Origin: Burkholderia sp. 8Y
GTDB taxonomy: Bacteria > Pseudomonadota > Gammaproteobacteria > Burkholderiales > Burkholderiaceae
Assembly (NCBI RefSeq): GCF_902506145.1
Contig: NZ_LR733519.1
Coordinates: 840,582 to 904,581 of the forward strand
DNA length: 64,000 nt
Direction: 5' to 3'
Shown here: positions 1 through 8,864 of the stretch, in pieces
Layout of the letters: each line of letters opens with the position of its first letter
How positions within the stretch are numbered: position 1 is the stretch's first letter
The notes under the pieces: generated by a model
The model's database searches: none
Told to the model about the DNA's origin: nothing
Seen by the model: the letters and a program-made list of their open reading frames with translations, nothing else
Position numbers and translations under genes: made by a program

Positions 1-63
1 GTGATGGCGTTTCCTCAGGGCATTGCGGGCTTCGTGCGCGACCGGTTCACGGAGGCGCAATGA
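1..63 (+). CDS. C-terminal end of an ABC transporter permease (probable LivM), partial
   Basis: Only the last 20 codons are inside the window; the gene starts to the left. The frame reads through an FPQGIAGFVRDRF-like tail, which fits the cytoplasmic end of LivM-type branched-chain amino acid permeases, and its TGA overlaps the ATG of the next ATPase gene (ATGA). The assignment rests on this overlap with livG and livF rather than on the short tail itself. Confidence 0.6.
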   Translation: MMAFPQGIAGFVRDRFTEAQ

Positions 64-845
64 CGCTCTTGCGCATCGACAACCTGTCGAAATCGTTCGA
101 CGGCGTGAAGGCCGTGGACGATGTTTCTTTCTCGCTTGGCGCAGGACAATTGCTTGCACTGATCGGCCCTAACGGAGCCGGAAAATCGACGTGCTTCAAC
201 ATGATCAACGGGCAACTGAAACCCACGTCAGGCACGATCCATCTCGACGGCCGCGACATCACGGCCAGGCGTCCGCGCGATATCTGGCGGCTCGGCGTCG
301 GCCGCACGTTTCAGGTCGCGGCCACGTTCAATTCAATGACCGTTCTGGAAAACATGCAGATGGCGTTGCTCTCGCGCGAGCGGCGCGTGTTCAATGCCTT
401 CTCGCGCGCCGCATCATGGCGTGAGGATGAAGCAATGGCCTTGCTCGAACTCGTCGGCATGGCGGAGCACGCGCGGCGCACTTGCGCGGTGCTCGCTTAC
501 GGCGACGTCAAGCGCGTGGAACTCGCGATGGCCTTGTCGAACCGCCCGAAGCTGCTGCTGATGGACGAGCCCACTGCGGGCATGGCGCCCGAGGAGCGCA
601 ACGCGCTCATGGCGCTCACCGCGCGCCTTGCCAAAGAGCGCAACATCGGCGTGCTGTTCACGGAACACAGCATGGACGTCGTGTTCGAATATGCCGATAC
701 GCTGATCGTGCTGGCGCGAGGGCAACTGATCGCAGAAGGCGATGCCGATGCAATCCGCAACGACGCCCGAGTGCGCGAAGTGTATCTGGGCACGGGTGCA
801 TCGTATGCGCCGCGCGCACTGTCGCTCGACGGAGCAGTGCGATGA
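60..845 (+). CDS. livG: Branched-chain amino acid/amide ABC transporter ATP-binding protein LivG
   Basis: This 261-residue cytoplasmic ATPase would couple ATP hydrolysis to uptake of branched-chain amino acids or related amides through the LivH/LivM permease pair. Walker A (GPNGAGKST) is at residues 36-44, the signature is a LAYGDVKRVEL variant at about 145-155, Walker B ends in MDEP near 168-171, and the H-loop histidine is near residue 203. The length matches LivG, which is longer than LivF because of an insert after Walker A. The ATG overlaps the stop of the upstream permease and its own stop overlaps the livF start, so the genes are translationally coupled. The true substrate cannot be told from sequence; amides or aromatic acids are alternatives. 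Confidence 0.9.
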   Translation: MTLLRIDNLSKSFDGVKAVDDVSFSLGAGQLLALIGPNGAGKSTCFNMINGQLKPTSGTIHLDGRDITARRPRDIWRLGVGRTFQVAATFNSMTVLENMQMALLSRERRVFNAFSRAASWREDEAMALLELVGMAEHARRTCAVLAYGDVKRVELAMALSNRPKLLLMDEPTAGMAPEERNALMALTARLAKERNIGVLFTEHSMDVVFEYADTLIVLARGQLIAEGDADAIRNDARVREVYLGTGASYAPRALSLDGAVR

Positions 846-1549
846 CCCTGCTCAAAGTCGACGCGCTCAATGCCTTTTATGGCCGCGCGCAAATCCTTTT
901 CGACGTTGCGCTCGAAGTCGGGCGCGGCGAAGTCGTGGCGCTCATGGGGCGCAACGGGGCGGGCAAATCCACAACGATGAAAGCCGTGATGGGTCTTCTG
1001 CCGCGTGTGACCGGCACGGTCGAATTCATGGGCGAAAGCGTATCGGGCATGGCGCCTTATCGGATCGCGCGTAAGGGGCTTGGCTATGTGCCCGAAGATC
1101 GCCGCGTCTTTGGCGACCTCACCGTGATGGAGAACCTCGATACCGGCCGCCAGCCGCCGCGCGAAGGCGCACCGCTATGGACGCCGGACAAGCTCTTTCG
1201 CGTCTTTCCGAACCTCGGCGAGATGCGTCACCGCCGCGCCAGTCGCATGAGCGGCGGCGAACAACAAATGCTGACCGTCTCGCGCACGCTGATGGGCAAC
1301 CCGCGCGTCGTGCTGCTCGATGAGCCATCGGAAGGCATGGCGCCGATCATCGTCGAGCAAATGGCCGATATGATTCTCGAACTGAAGCGTGAAGGGCTCG
1401 CCATCTTGCTCTCGGAACAGAACCTGCATTTCGCCGAACTCGTCAGCGACCGCGTGTATGTGCTCGAAAAAGGCCAGGTTCGTTATGCGGGAGCGATGAA
1501 GGCATTCGTTCAGGACGATGCCGCGCGGCGCGCTTATCTCGGCGTTTGA
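842..1549 (+). CDS. livF: Branched-chain amino acid/amide ABC transporter ATP-binding protein LivF
   Basis: The second ATPase of the same transporter, 235 residues. Walker A (GRNGAGKST) is at residues 36-44, the signature MSGGEQQ at 136-142 and Walker B VVLLDEP at 156-162, followed by the EGMAP stretch usual in LivF. The frame stays open far upstream, but the ATG at 842 overlaps the livG stop (ATGA) and gives the standard N-terminus LLKVDALNAFYG, so earlier starts are rejected. It would form a heterodimer with LivG on the inner face of the membrane. A binding protein gene follows after 31 bases. Confidence 0.92.
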   Translation: MTLLKVDALNAFYGRAQILFDVALEVGRGEVVALMGRNGAGKSTTMKAVMGLLPRVTGTVEFMGESVSGMAPYRIARKGLGYVPEDRRVFGDLTVMENLDTGRQPPREGAPLWTPDKLFRVFPNLGEMRHRRASRMSGGEQQMLTVSRTLMGNPRVVLLDEPSEGMAPIIVEQMADMILELKREGLAILLSEQNLHFAELVSDRVYVLEKGQVRYAGAMKAFVQDDAARRAYLGV

Positions 1550-1580
1550 GCGTGAAGATTTCTTTAGAGGAGTAGCATCG

Positions 1581-2786
1581 ATGACTCATCAAGCAGTGAA
1601 CAGGCTGCGCCTGAGCCTGGCCGCCCTCGGGGCCGTCACGGCTTTCGCCGCTCACGCGGACACCATCAAGATCGGGGAAATCAATAGCTATAAAGCGCAG
1701 CCCGCGTTTCTAATGCCCTACAAGGACGGTTGGAACCTGGCGCTGGAGCAGATCAACGCGGCAGGCGGCGTCAACGGCAACAAGCTGGAGGTCGTTTCAC
1801 GCGACGATAACGGCAACCCGGGCGATACCGTGCGCGTCGCGCAGGAACTCGTTTCGCGGGAACAAGTGAAGCTTCTGTTCGGCGGGTATCTGTCGAACAC
1901 CGGACTCGCGTTAGCGGATTACGCCAGGCAGCGGCATATCTTTTTCCTCGCAGCCGAGCCGCTGACCGACAAGATCGTCTGGCAGGACGGTAATAAGTAC
2001 ACCTACCGTTTGAGGCCATCGACCTATATGCAGGTGGCCATGCTCGTCCCCGAAGCGGCCAGGCTCAAGAAGAAACGCTGGGCGCTCGTCTATCCGAACT
2101 ATGAATACGGCCAGTCGGCGGTGGCGACATTCAAGCGTCTGCTCAAGGCGGCAGAGCCCGATGTGGAGTTCGTCGCGGAACAGGCGACGCCGCTCGGCAA
2201 TGTCGATGCAGGCGCTGTCACGCAGGCGCTTGCCGACGCAAAGCCCGATGCCATCTTCAACGTTCTCTTTAGCGCGGACCTCGGCAAGTTCGTTCGCGAG
2301 GGCAATACGCGCGGTCTTTTCAAGGATCGCGCAGTCGTGTCGCTTTTGACGGGCGAGCCGGATTATCTCGATCCGCTCGGCGCGGAAGCCCCCGTTGGCT
2401 GGATCGTCACGGGCTACCCGTGGTATGCCATCGATACGCCGGCTAACAAGCAGTTCGTCGCCGCGTATCAAGCGAGATATCACGACTATCCGCGCCTGGG
2501 CTCCGTTGTCGGCTACACGGCGATGATGTCGCTCGCCGACGGCCTCAAGAAAGCGGGCAGCACGGACGCGGACAAGCTCGCCGCCGCTTTCAAGGGCCTC
2601 TCGGTGAACACGCCGTTTGGCCCGATCGTCTATCGCAAGCAGGACAATCAATCGACGATGGGCGCTTATGTCGGCGTCACCGCGCTGAAAGACGGCAAGG
2701 GCGTGATGAGTTCGTTCCGCTATATCGACGGTGCAAGCGTGCAGCCTTCGGACGAAGAAGTGAGGAAGCTGCGTCCCGCGGACTAA
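1581..2786 (+). CDS. Periplasmic branched-chain amino acid/amide-binding protein (LivK-like)
   Basis: A 401-residue periplasmic solute receptor of the type I Leu/Ile/Val-binding family, serving the ABC transporter encoded just upstream. A signal peptide covers about residues 1-26 with a probable AHA|D cleavage site. The mature part starts with the IKIGEI strand and has the ALEQINAAGGVNG motif typical of the family, then a Rossmann-like region around ALVYPNYEYGQS. The ATG at 1581 is chosen because AGAGGAG lies 8-15 bases upstream; a longer open frame starting at 1518 would overlap livF and hide the signal peptide. The ligand is unknown; amides, urea or aromatic acids are as possible as leucine. 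Confidence 0.88.
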   Translation: MTHQAVNRLRLSLAALGAVTAFAAHADTIKIGEINSYKAQPAFLMPYKDGWNLALEQINAAGGVNGNKLEVVSRDDNGNPGDTVRVAQELVSREQVKLLFGGYLSNTGLALADYARQRHIFFLAAEPLTDKIVWQDGNKYTYRLRPSTYMQVAMLVPEAARLKKKRWALVYPNYEYGQSAVATFKRLLKAAEPDVEFVAEQATPLGNVDAGAVTQALADAKPDAIFNVLFSADLGKFVREGNTRGLFKDRAVVSLLTGEPDYLDPLGAEAPVGWIVTGYPWYAIDTPANKQFVAAYQARYHDYPRLGSVVGYTAMMSLADGLKKAGSTDADKLAAAFKGLSVNTPFGPIVYRKQDNQSTMGAYVGVTALKDGKGVMSSFRYIDGASVQPSDEEVRKLRPAD

Positions 2787-3374
2787 TCAGCCTTTGGGAA
2801 AGGGCTTGCTAACGAATTTCGACCCTGCAAGCCCGAAGCGCCAGGGCACATCCATCGCCTTGCTGATGCCGATGCGCGGACCCGTGACGACATCGAATGC
2901 TTTGTCGGGCGGCTCGATACAGAAGGGCGCTTCGAGCAGCGACGCGCCGTTATCCTTGTGCGTGATGCCGAGCGCCTGCGCGAGCCGGCCTGGCCCGGAG
3001 CACAGCAGCTTGACCGGTTCGACCCCGCGCCGCTGGCGCATGACGTCGATGCCCGTCAACGGCTCGATTGCGCGAATCAGCACGCCGGCGCCGTGGCCGG
3101 CTTCGCGGCATACGAAGTTCAGGCACCAGTGGATGCCATAAGAACGATAGACGTAAGCATGGGCGGGCGGCCCGAACATGACTGCGTTGCGCGGCGTGGG
3201 GCCCGAGAAGGTATGCGACGCGGGATCTTCACGGTCGTAAGCCTCCGTTTCCACGATGCGCCCGCCGACGCCGTCCACGGTGAAGCGTGCGCCGATGAGG
3301 CGCCGCGCGACTTCGTCCGATGCGGCCGAGAAGTCGATGAAGGGATGTTTGATTTTGGCGTTCACAGGCATCAT
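2787..3374 (-). CDS. 3-methyladenine DNA glycosylase, AAG/MPG family
   Basis: A 195-residue DNA repair enzyme expected to excise alkylated purines such as 3-methyladenine. The AAG fold is recognisable from the RIVETEAY motif, which carries the catalytic glutamate, the substrate-pocket AYVYRSYGIHWCLN segment, and a GAGVLIRAIEP stretch. Length is normal for bacterial members. The frame extends to a TTG at 3407, but two adjacent ATGs at 3374 and 3371 are better starts; no clear Shine-Dalgarno decides between them. The gene converges on the transporter binding-protein gene with no gap, so it is transcribed independently. Confidence 0.88.
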   Translation of the reverse strand: MMPVNAKIKHPFIDFSAASDEVARRLIGARFTVDGVGGRIVETEAYDREDPASHTFSGPTPRNAVMFGPPAHAYVYRSYGIHWCLNFVCREAGHGAGVLIRAIEPLTGIDVMRQRRGVEPVKLLCSGPGRLAQALGITHKDNGASLLEAPFCIEPPDKAFDVVTGPRIGISKAMDVPWRFGLAGSKFVSKPFPKG

Positions 3375-3407
3375 TCTAATCAAGGATGCGCATAGGGGAC
3401 GCGGCAA

Positions 3408-3858
3408 AAGAGCGTGATGATTCCGGCACGTCGAATCGATAAAAGCGCGTTAGCAGAAGCTTTCAAATGACGTGACAAAAGCACCGATGTGCGTGTAATC
3501 TTCGCGGGCTCGCAAAGCAAAGGCCGCCAAGCAGCGGTCCGAAGAAAGCGTTCCACTTTCCTGAGCCACTCCGAGCCTCAGCAAACGTTCTCCGTGAGCT
3601 TGCACCTGCAAGCCAGCGCGACTCGAGCCGGGCGATTTCATCGCCTCGCGCTCAAAAAGAAATATCTCTCTCTCTCAAGTTTTCCACGCCGCTGCCGATA
3701 GCAGCGTTGCGCGTCGTCACTTAAGCCTCGAATTGAAGCCATTTTCGCCCTCTAAAAGGCGAACTTATTTCTGGCTCGTTTGGCTACGATGTGCTTCGCC
3801 CGGTCCTCCTTTTTGCCGGGTCCACACCTACCTCAACTCGTCCTCTAAGGAAATTCAA
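3408..3858. other. Intergenic leader of the tad locus
   Basis: No convincing gene is seen in these 451 bases between the divergent glycosylase and flp genes; short open frames here lack ribosome sites and family resemblance. The stretch is less GC-rich than its surroundings and must hold the tad promoter. A small inverted repeat TTCGCC/GGCGAA lies at 3744-3763 and a CCCGG/CCGGG pair just before flp, so the flp mRNA leader may be structured. The flp ribosome site TAAGGA is at 3846-3851. Confidence 0.5.
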
Positions 3859-4053
3859 ATGCGCAAGTTCATTAAGGCGTTCGTCCGCGATGAGCGCGGC
3901 GTCAGCGCGATGGAATACGCGATTCTGGCCGGCATCATCGCGGTTGCTCTCGGCGCCCTCGCCAGCAGCTTCTCGACCAACATCCAGAGCTGGTTCACCG
4001 ACCTGAACAGCCGCGTTACGTCGGCTAAGTCGGCTGCAAGCAGCGGTAGCTAA
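3859..4053 (+). CDS. flp: Flp/Fap type IVb major pilin
   Basis: A 64-residue prepilin, the structural subunit of the Tad pilus. It has a short basic leader ending in ERG, cleavage expected after that glycine, then the Flp signature VSAMEYAILAGIIAVALG with the conserved Glu-Tyr pair and a single hydrophobic helix; the rest is a short polar tail rich in Ser and Ala. Size is typical of Flp pilins. The start ATG has TAAGGA 8-13 bases upstream. It is the first gene of the locus and is separated from the assembly genes by a strong terminator, consistent with far higher expression of the pilin than of the machine. Confidence 0.95.
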   Translation: MRKFIKAFVRDERGVSAMEYAILAGIIAVALGALASSFSTNIQSWFTDLNSRVTSAKSAASSGS

Positions 4054-4062
4054 CGCAACGCC

Positions 4063-4091
4063 AGATCCGCGCGCCGCGCGGATCTGTTTTT
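4063..4091 (+). terminator. Intrinsic terminator between flp and tadV
   Basis: A perfect 11-bp inverted repeat (AGATCCGCGCG and its complement, positions 4063-4073 and 4075-4085) with almost no spacer is followed by GTTTTT. This is a classic rho-independent terminator placed 10 bases after the pilin stop. Partial read-through would let the downstream assembly genes be made at low level from the flp promoter. Confidence 0.88.
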
Positions 4092-4113
4092 CTCCACTTA
4101 ACCGGTCCGAAAA

Positions 4114-4623
4114 GTGCAGCTCGCTTCCCTTGCCATCCGCCTTGGCGTGCTATGCGCGCTTCTCGTGCTCGCGGTCATCGACGTGCGCGCGCGTCGCCTT
4201 CCGACAGGCATCGTGCTGGCGATCGGCTCGCTGTTCTTTATCGACGCATTCATCGTCAAGATGCCGCTCGATCAGATAATTTCGCATCTGACGCTGGCGG
4301 TCGCCGTATTCGCGGTTTGCGCCGCGCTGTTCGCCGCGAAGATGCTCGGCGGCGGCGATGCGAAGCTCGCGGCAGTCATTTTCCTGTGGTCGGGCCTGAG
4401 CCTTTCGCTCCCCGCACTCACCCTCATTTCCGTGATCGGGACGCTGGTGTCCCTGATCAGTCTCGCCACGCGCAACATGAACGCCGACCAACGCTCGGCG
4501 CCGATGCGCGCGCTGGCCATGTTTTCCGGCGCGCGCGGCGTGCCTTACGGTGTGGCGCTCGCGCTCGGCGGCGGTCTCGTGATCGTGCTGCCGGCCGCGC
4601 TGCCACTGATTCTGTCGCATTGA
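4114..4623 (+). CDS. tadV: Prepilin peptidase TadV/CpaA
   Basis: A 169-residue inner-membrane aspartic protease that removes leaders from Flp and the TadE/TadF pseudopilins. The two catalytic aspartates of the A24 family are visible: D23 in the VIDVRARRLP segment and D82 in GGGDAKL. Several hydrophobic helices span the sequence. It lacks the N-terminal methylase half of PilD, as is usual for Tad peptidases. The frame opens with GTG at 4114 and no ATG alternative lies upstream, so GTG is the likely start. It lies directly after the flp terminator and 12 bases before rcpC. Confidence 0.93.
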   Translation: MQLASLAIRLGVLCALLVLAVIDVRARRLPTGIVLAIGSLFFIDAFIVKMPLDQIISHLTLAVAVFAVCAALFAAKMLGGGDAKLAAVIFLWSGLSLSLPALTLISVIGTLVSLISLATRNMNADQRSAPMRALAMFSGARGVPYGVALALGGGLVIVLPAALPLILSH

Positions 4624-4635
4624 GGCGGCGCTCCC

Positions 4636-5598
4636 ATGTCCAACATCATCAAGTTCGCCGTGCTGCTCGTCGGCGCTTTGCTCATCGCCATGATCGTGCG
4701 CGTGGTCGTCGCCAGCGCATCGAAGCCATCGACGCCCGTCATCACGACGGAGAAAGTGCTCGTCAGCGCCGCCGCGCTGCCGCAGGGCCTCTTGCTGCGC
4801 GATGAAGACATCACCTGGAAGTCGATGCCGACGCCCGACGTTCCGGCCAACGCCATCGTTGCCGGTGCGCCGGATGCGCCCGATCTGAAGGGCGCGCTGC
4901 TGCGTCATCCGGTAAATCAGGGCGCAGTCCTGATCGCCGACGACGTGATCCTGCCGAACGCGCCGGGCTTTCTGGCCGCGACGCTCAAGCCGGAGATGCG
5001 CGCCGTATCCGTCGCGGTGGACGACGTGTCGGGCAATGCCGGCCTGATCCAGCCGGGCGATTATGTCGACCTTCTGCTCACGCAGCAGATGGACCGCCGC
5101 ACCGATTCGCCGGACATGGCCGTATCGAGCGAAACCGTGGTGGAGCATGTGCGTGTGCTCGCCGTCGGTTCCGAAATCAAACGCCCGAAGGCGAACAGCG
5201 ACGCGACGGACAGCGGTATCCGCGCGCGCACCGTCACGCTCGAGGTCACGCCGCGCATGGGCGAAGTCGTCGCCGTGGCCGCGCGTCTGGGCAGCCTCTC
5301 GCTCGCGTTGCGCTCGTTCGCCACCGTGAGCCGCGATCCGGCCGCCGCCGCTGCCGCCGCGAGCACCACGGCCGCCGAGCGTCCGCCGATCTGGGCGGGC
5401 GACATCTCGCGCGCCGTGCGTGATCTGCCGCGCAACCGGGCGCAACCGGGCGCGCCGGCAGCCAGCGTCGCGCCGCCCGTGCCGCGCACCGTGGCCATCT
5501 ATCGCGGCTCGGAAAAGAGCGATGGCCAGAGCGTCGCGCAGGCCGGCAACGTCGCCGGCACGCCGCCGCTGCCGACTGTCCCCGTGCTGCACAACTGA
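4636..5598 (+). CDS. rcpC: Flp pilus assembly protein RcpC/CpaB
   Basis: A 320-residue periplasmic protein anchored by one N-terminal transmembrane helix (about residues 6-27). A SAF domain follows at roughly 40-100 with the LPQGLLLRDEDITW motif, then the RcpC/CpaB domain containing the AVSVAVDDVSGNAGLIQPGDYVDLLL stretch that defines the family. The C-terminal 70 residues are Ala/Pro-rich and look disordered. CpaB proteins are thought to link the secretin to the periplasmic wall. The gene sits between the peptidase and the secretin, the standard tad order. Confidence 0.92.
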   Translation: MSNIIKFAVLLVGALLIAMIVRVVVASASKPSTPVITTEKVLVSAAALPQGLLLRDEDITWKSMPTPDVPANAIVAGAPDAPDLKGALLRHPVNQGAVLIADDVILPNAPGFLAATLKPEMRAVSVAVDDVSGNAGLIQPGDYVDLLLTQQMDRRTDSPDMAVSSETVVEHVRVLAVGSEIKRPKANSDATDSGIRARTVTLEVTPRMGEVVAVAARLGSLSLALRSFATVSRDPAAAAAAASTTAAERPPIWAGDISRAVRDLPRNRAQPGAPAASVAPPVPRTVAIYRGSEKSDGQSVAQAGNVAGTPPLPTVPVLHN

Positions 5599-5645
5599 TC
5601 GCGCGCAAGCGGCCGGTGCATCCGGCGACCAAGGAAACGAATGTC

Positions 5646-7211
5646 ATGAAGAAGCAGTTCAATGCGAAAGCCAGTCCGGCGCTGCCGGTTGCTCGCGGCG
5701 TGTTCGGCGCGCTGGCGTGCGCCGGGCTTTTCGGCGCAGCGGCGGCGCAGGCGGTCGAGCCTCAGTTGATTCCGATGCCGTCGTCGGAGTCACAGTCGCA
5801 GCCGCAGCCCGCGCCGCACGCGGTGCGCGTCGCCGCGCGCGCGGGCAGTCCCGTCAACGCGCAGCGCGGCGTCGTCACCTCGGACGCCTCGCCCGGCGTG
5901 CTCGCGCTCGACGCGGGCAAGGGCTCGATGCTGCATCTGCCCGAGGATGCCGTGTCGGTGTTTGTCGCCGATCCGGCCGTCGCGGACGTGCAGGCGCCGT
6001 CGCCGCGCGCCTTGTTCGTCCTCGGCAAGAAGGCCGGCTCCACGACGGTGTATGCGCTCGGCGCCAACAACCGCCCGATTTTCCAGCGCACGGTGGTCGT
6101 CAATCGCGACATGGTCTCGCTGCGCGCGATGCTCAAGGCGCGCTTTCCGAATATCGATGTGAACGTGAGCGGCGCGCAGGGCTCGCTCGTGCTGACCGGT
6201 CAGGCACAGGATTCCGCCGATGCCGACGCCATCGTGCAGGCCGTGTCGTCGCAGCTTGCGGACAAGGAAGTGCTCGTCAACCGCATGACGGTCGCGCGCC
6301 CGTTGCAGGTGCAGTTGCGCGTGCGAATTACCGAAGTGGATCGCAATGTCACGCAGCAATGGGGCATCAACTGGCAGGCGATCGGCAATGCGGCGGGCAA
6401 CTGGTACAGCGGCATCTTCAGCGGCCGCCAGATCTACAACTACAACAACCCCGTCACCGGCTCGAACGGCTCGGTGACTTACCCGGTGAATCTGGCGAGC
6501 AACAACGCGTTCTCGCTGCTGACTGGCTTCAGGACCAACAACACGGATATCCGCGCGCTGATCGACGCGCTCAACCAGGAAGGTCTCCTGACCGTGCTGG
6601 CCGAGCCGAACCTCGTCGCGCTGTCCGGGCAAACGGCCAGCTTCCTCGCGGGCGGCGAGTTTCCGATCCCCGTATCGCAGACGAACGGCGCGATCTCCGT
6701 CGAATTCAAGCAGTTCGGCGTCAAGCTCGATTTCACGCCGACGGTCTTGAACGACCGCCGCATCAGCCTGAAGGTGCGCCCCGAAGTGAGCCAGATCGAC
6801 TCGACGGCCAGCGTGACGACGGGCGGCGTGACCGTGCCGGGCCTGTCCGTGCGCCGCGCCGACACGACGGTGGAGCTCGCGAGCGGCCAGAGCTTCGCGA
6901 TCGGCGGGCTGCTGCAGAGCAACACCAGCGACGTCGTTTCGCAGGTGCCCGGCATCGGCTCGTTGCCGATTCTCGGCAAGCTGTTCTCGTCGACCAACTA
7001 CCAGAACAACAAGACCGAGCTCGTCATCATGGTGACGCCTTACATCGTCGAGCCGACGGATCCGGCCAAGCTGCGCTCGCCGATCGAATCGCTCGTGTCG
7101 CCCGCGAGCGACGTGGAATACGCGTTGGGCCGCGGCTTCGGCGCGCCGGAAGGATCGCGGGCGGCCGCGGGACAGCCTCGTCTGGTCGGCGCCGCCGGCT
7201 ATGTCTATTGA
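5646..7211 (+). CDS. rcpA: Tad pilus outer-membrane secretin RcpA/CpaC
   Basis: A 521-residue secretin that forms the outer-membrane pore for the Flp pilus. A signal peptide is present after the basic MKKQF start. An N-terminal domain with the VFVADPAVADVQAPSPRALFVLGKK-type pattern is typical of CpaC, followed by a BON-like domain and the C-terminal secretin core, including VLAEPNLVALSGQTASFLAGGEFPIP and the VPGIGSLPILGKLF segment. The ATG at 5646 is preceded by AAGGAAACG; an upstream GTG at 5616 would put ten residues before the signal peptide. It overlaps the region before the next lipoprotein gene by a few bases. Confidence 0.94.
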   Translation: MKKQFNAKASPALPVARGVFGALACAGLFGAAAAQAVEPQLIPMPSSESQSQPQPAPHAVRVAARAGSPVNAQRGVVTSDASPGVLALDAGKGSMLHLPEDAVSVFVADPAVADVQAPSPRALFVLGKKAGSTTVYALGANNRPIFQRTVVVNRDMVSLRAMLKARFPNIDVNVSGAQGSLVLTGQAQDSADADAIVQAVSSQLADKEVLVNRMTVARPLQVQLRVRITEVDRNVTQQWGINWQAIGNAAGNWYSGIFSGRQIYNYNNPVTGSNGSVTYPVNLASNNAFSLLTGFRTNNTDIRALIDALNQEGLLTVLAEPNLVALSGQTASFLAGGEFPIPVSQTNGAISVEFKQFGVKLDFTPTVLNDRRISLKVRPEVSQIDSTASVTTGGVTVPGLSVRRADTTVELASGQSFAIGGLLQSNTSDVVSQVPGIGSLPILGKLFSSTNYQNNKTELVIMVTPYIVEPTDPAKLRSPIESLVSPASDVEYALGRGFGAPEGSRAAAGQPRLVGAAGYVY

Positions 7212-7221
7212 GATCGACGCC

Positions 7222-7596
7222 ATGACTCACCTTCGCCTCGTTTCGCTTCTCGTGGTGGGCGCGTGCGCCGCGCCGCTCGCCGGCTGCATCAAACCGCCCG
7301 CCGGCATGCCCGACGCCCGTGTGATCGGCTATGACGGCCACAACGCCGTGCCGCCCGACTGCGACCAGCTCCAGCGCGCCTCGCTTTTGACGGACAGCGG
7401 CGTGCGCCGCCCGGCGATGCAATGGGGCTGCGCCACGTACACGAACCTCGCGGCGCAACTCGCGCGGCCGGAGGACGCCGCGCATCCGCAGACGCTCGGC
7501 CCGGCCGATGCCGCGGTCGCCGCGAGCGCGGTCAACCGCTATGAGAACGGCCGCGTGATTCCGCTCGACACGGCCACCTCGCGCAGCAGCAAGTAA
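7222..7596 (+). CDS. CpaD-like pilus assembly lipoprotein
   Basis: A 124-residue putative outer-membrane lipoprotein. A signal peptide ends in the lipobox LAGC with the acylated Cys at residue 22. The mature part carries the short CpaD pattern: a DC.QL motif followed by WGCATYTNLAAQLARPED. It is placed between the secretin and TadZ, the usual position of CpaD/RcpB, where it probably assists secretin assembly. The ATG at 7222 is preferred over an in-frame ATG at 7201 inside the secretin gene because it begins the signal peptide exactly. The protein is short for CpaD, keeping only the conserved core. Confidence 0.82.
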   Translation: MTHLRLVSLLVVGACAAPLAGCIKPPAGMPDARVIGYDGHNAVPPDCDQLQRASLLTDSGVRRPAMQWGCATYTNLAAQLARPEDAAHPQTLGPADAAVAASAVNRYENGRVIPLDTATSRSSK

Positions 7597-7642
7597 GCGC
7601 ACCGCACCGATAACCAGTGACAACCAAGCGATACCGAACGCC

Positions 7643-8863
7643 ATGAGCACAACAGAGTTCACGCTGATCAAGGGCAAGGGTTCGGTCCGGGCCGCCGACT
7701 TCATCGCGTTCGTCTCGGACCGTCAGACCGAACAGGTCTTGAAGAGCTTCGTGCTCGAACAGGCGATGCCGCACGCGCATGTCGCGCTCGGCAATCTGGA
7801 CGATGCGATCGCCTACGTGAGCCGCCTCGAGCGTTCGCCGCAATTCTTGCTCGTCGATCTGCAAGGCTCGGTGATGCCGCTGTCCGACCTGAACCGCCTC
7901 GCCGAAGTGTGCGAGCCGTCGGTGCAGGTGATCGCTCTCGGTGAGCGCAACGACGTCGGCCTGTTCCGCAGTCTGCTGAAGATCGGCGTGCGCGACTATC
8001 TGGTCAAGCCGCTGACGGTGGAACTGCTCAAGCGCACCATCAACGTCGCGGAGGGCAAAGTCAGTCCGGTGACGCTGGCGCGCGCCGGCAAGACCATCGC
8101 GTTCGCAGGCGCGCGCGGCGGCGTGGGCGTGACGACCGTCGCGCTCAATCTCGCGCGCCATCTGGCCGAGGACACGCATCGCCGGGTGGCTTACGTCGAT
8201 CTGAATCTGACGGGCGGCGCCGCGAACAGCATGCTCGGCACGCAGACGAACGGCGGTCTCGTGGACGTCCTCCAGAACGCACACCGTCTCGATCCGCAAT
8301 ATGTGGAACGCACGCTCGTCGCCAACGGCGGCCGCCTGTTCCTGCTGACGGCCGATCTCGAATACGGCACGCAACGCACGCATCCGCCGGGCGCGCTCAA
8401 GCGCGTCATCGAACTGCTGTGCGACAGCTTCCACTACGTGATCATCGATATCGGCCATTCCGGCGATCCGCTCGCGCAGGAAGCATTCGATCAGGCCTCG
8501 CGCGTCTATCTCATCACGGACCGCTCGGTACACGCGACGCGCGAAACCATTCGCCTGCTGCGTTTCATCGAAGACCGCGACAACAATCCGCCGACTTCGC
8601 TCTTGCTGAACAACCCGAACGCGGCGAGCGCGGGCAAGGTGCAGACGACCGATTTCATGCAGGCAGTCGGGCGCACGGTGCTGCATGAAATCCAGTTCGA
8701 GGCCAAGGCGCTCGCCACGGCGGAGAACCTGGGCGAAGCGCCCAGGGAAAAGGCGGCGAACGGCTTCAATCAGGCCATCGTGCGGATTGCGAGCGACCTG
8801 ACCGGGCAGCACGCGACGGTTGAACGCTCGCTGCTCCAGAAGTTCAGACTGAGGAGAAGCTGA
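7643..8863 (+). CDS. tadZ: Tad pilus localisation ATPase TadZ/CpaE
   Basis: A 406-residue cytoplasmic protein that positions the Tad machine at the cell pole in better-studied systems. The N-terminal 140 residues form an atypical receiver domain (LLVDLQG with D72, and a conserved VKPL near residue 121). The C-terminal half is a MinD/ParA-like ATPase with a degenerate Walker A (GARGGVGVTT, 156-165), where the usual lysine near the end of the loop is replaced by threonine. This loss of the canonical lysine also occurs in known TadZ proteins. The stop is one base from the tadA start region. Confidence 0.9.
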   Translation: MSTTEFTLIKGKGSVRAADFIAFVSDRQTEQVLKSFVLEQAMPHAHVALGNLDDAIAYVSRLERSPQFLLVDLQGSVMPLSDLNRLAEVCEPSVQVIALGERNDVGLFRSLLKIGVRDYLVKPLTVELLKRTINVAEGKVSPVTLARAGKTIAFAGARGGVGVTTVALNLARHLAEDTHRRVAYVDLNLTGGAANSMLGTQTNGGLVDVLQNAHRLDPQYVERTLVANGGRLFLLTADLEYGTQRTHPPGALKRVIELLCDSFHYVIIDIGHSGDPLAQEAFDQASRVYLITDRSVHATRETIRLLRFIEDRDNNPPTSLLLNNPNAASAGKVQTTDFMQAVGRTVLHEIQFEAKALATAENLGEAPREKAANGFNQAIVRIASDLTGQHATVERSLLQKFRLRRS

Positions 8864-8864
8864 C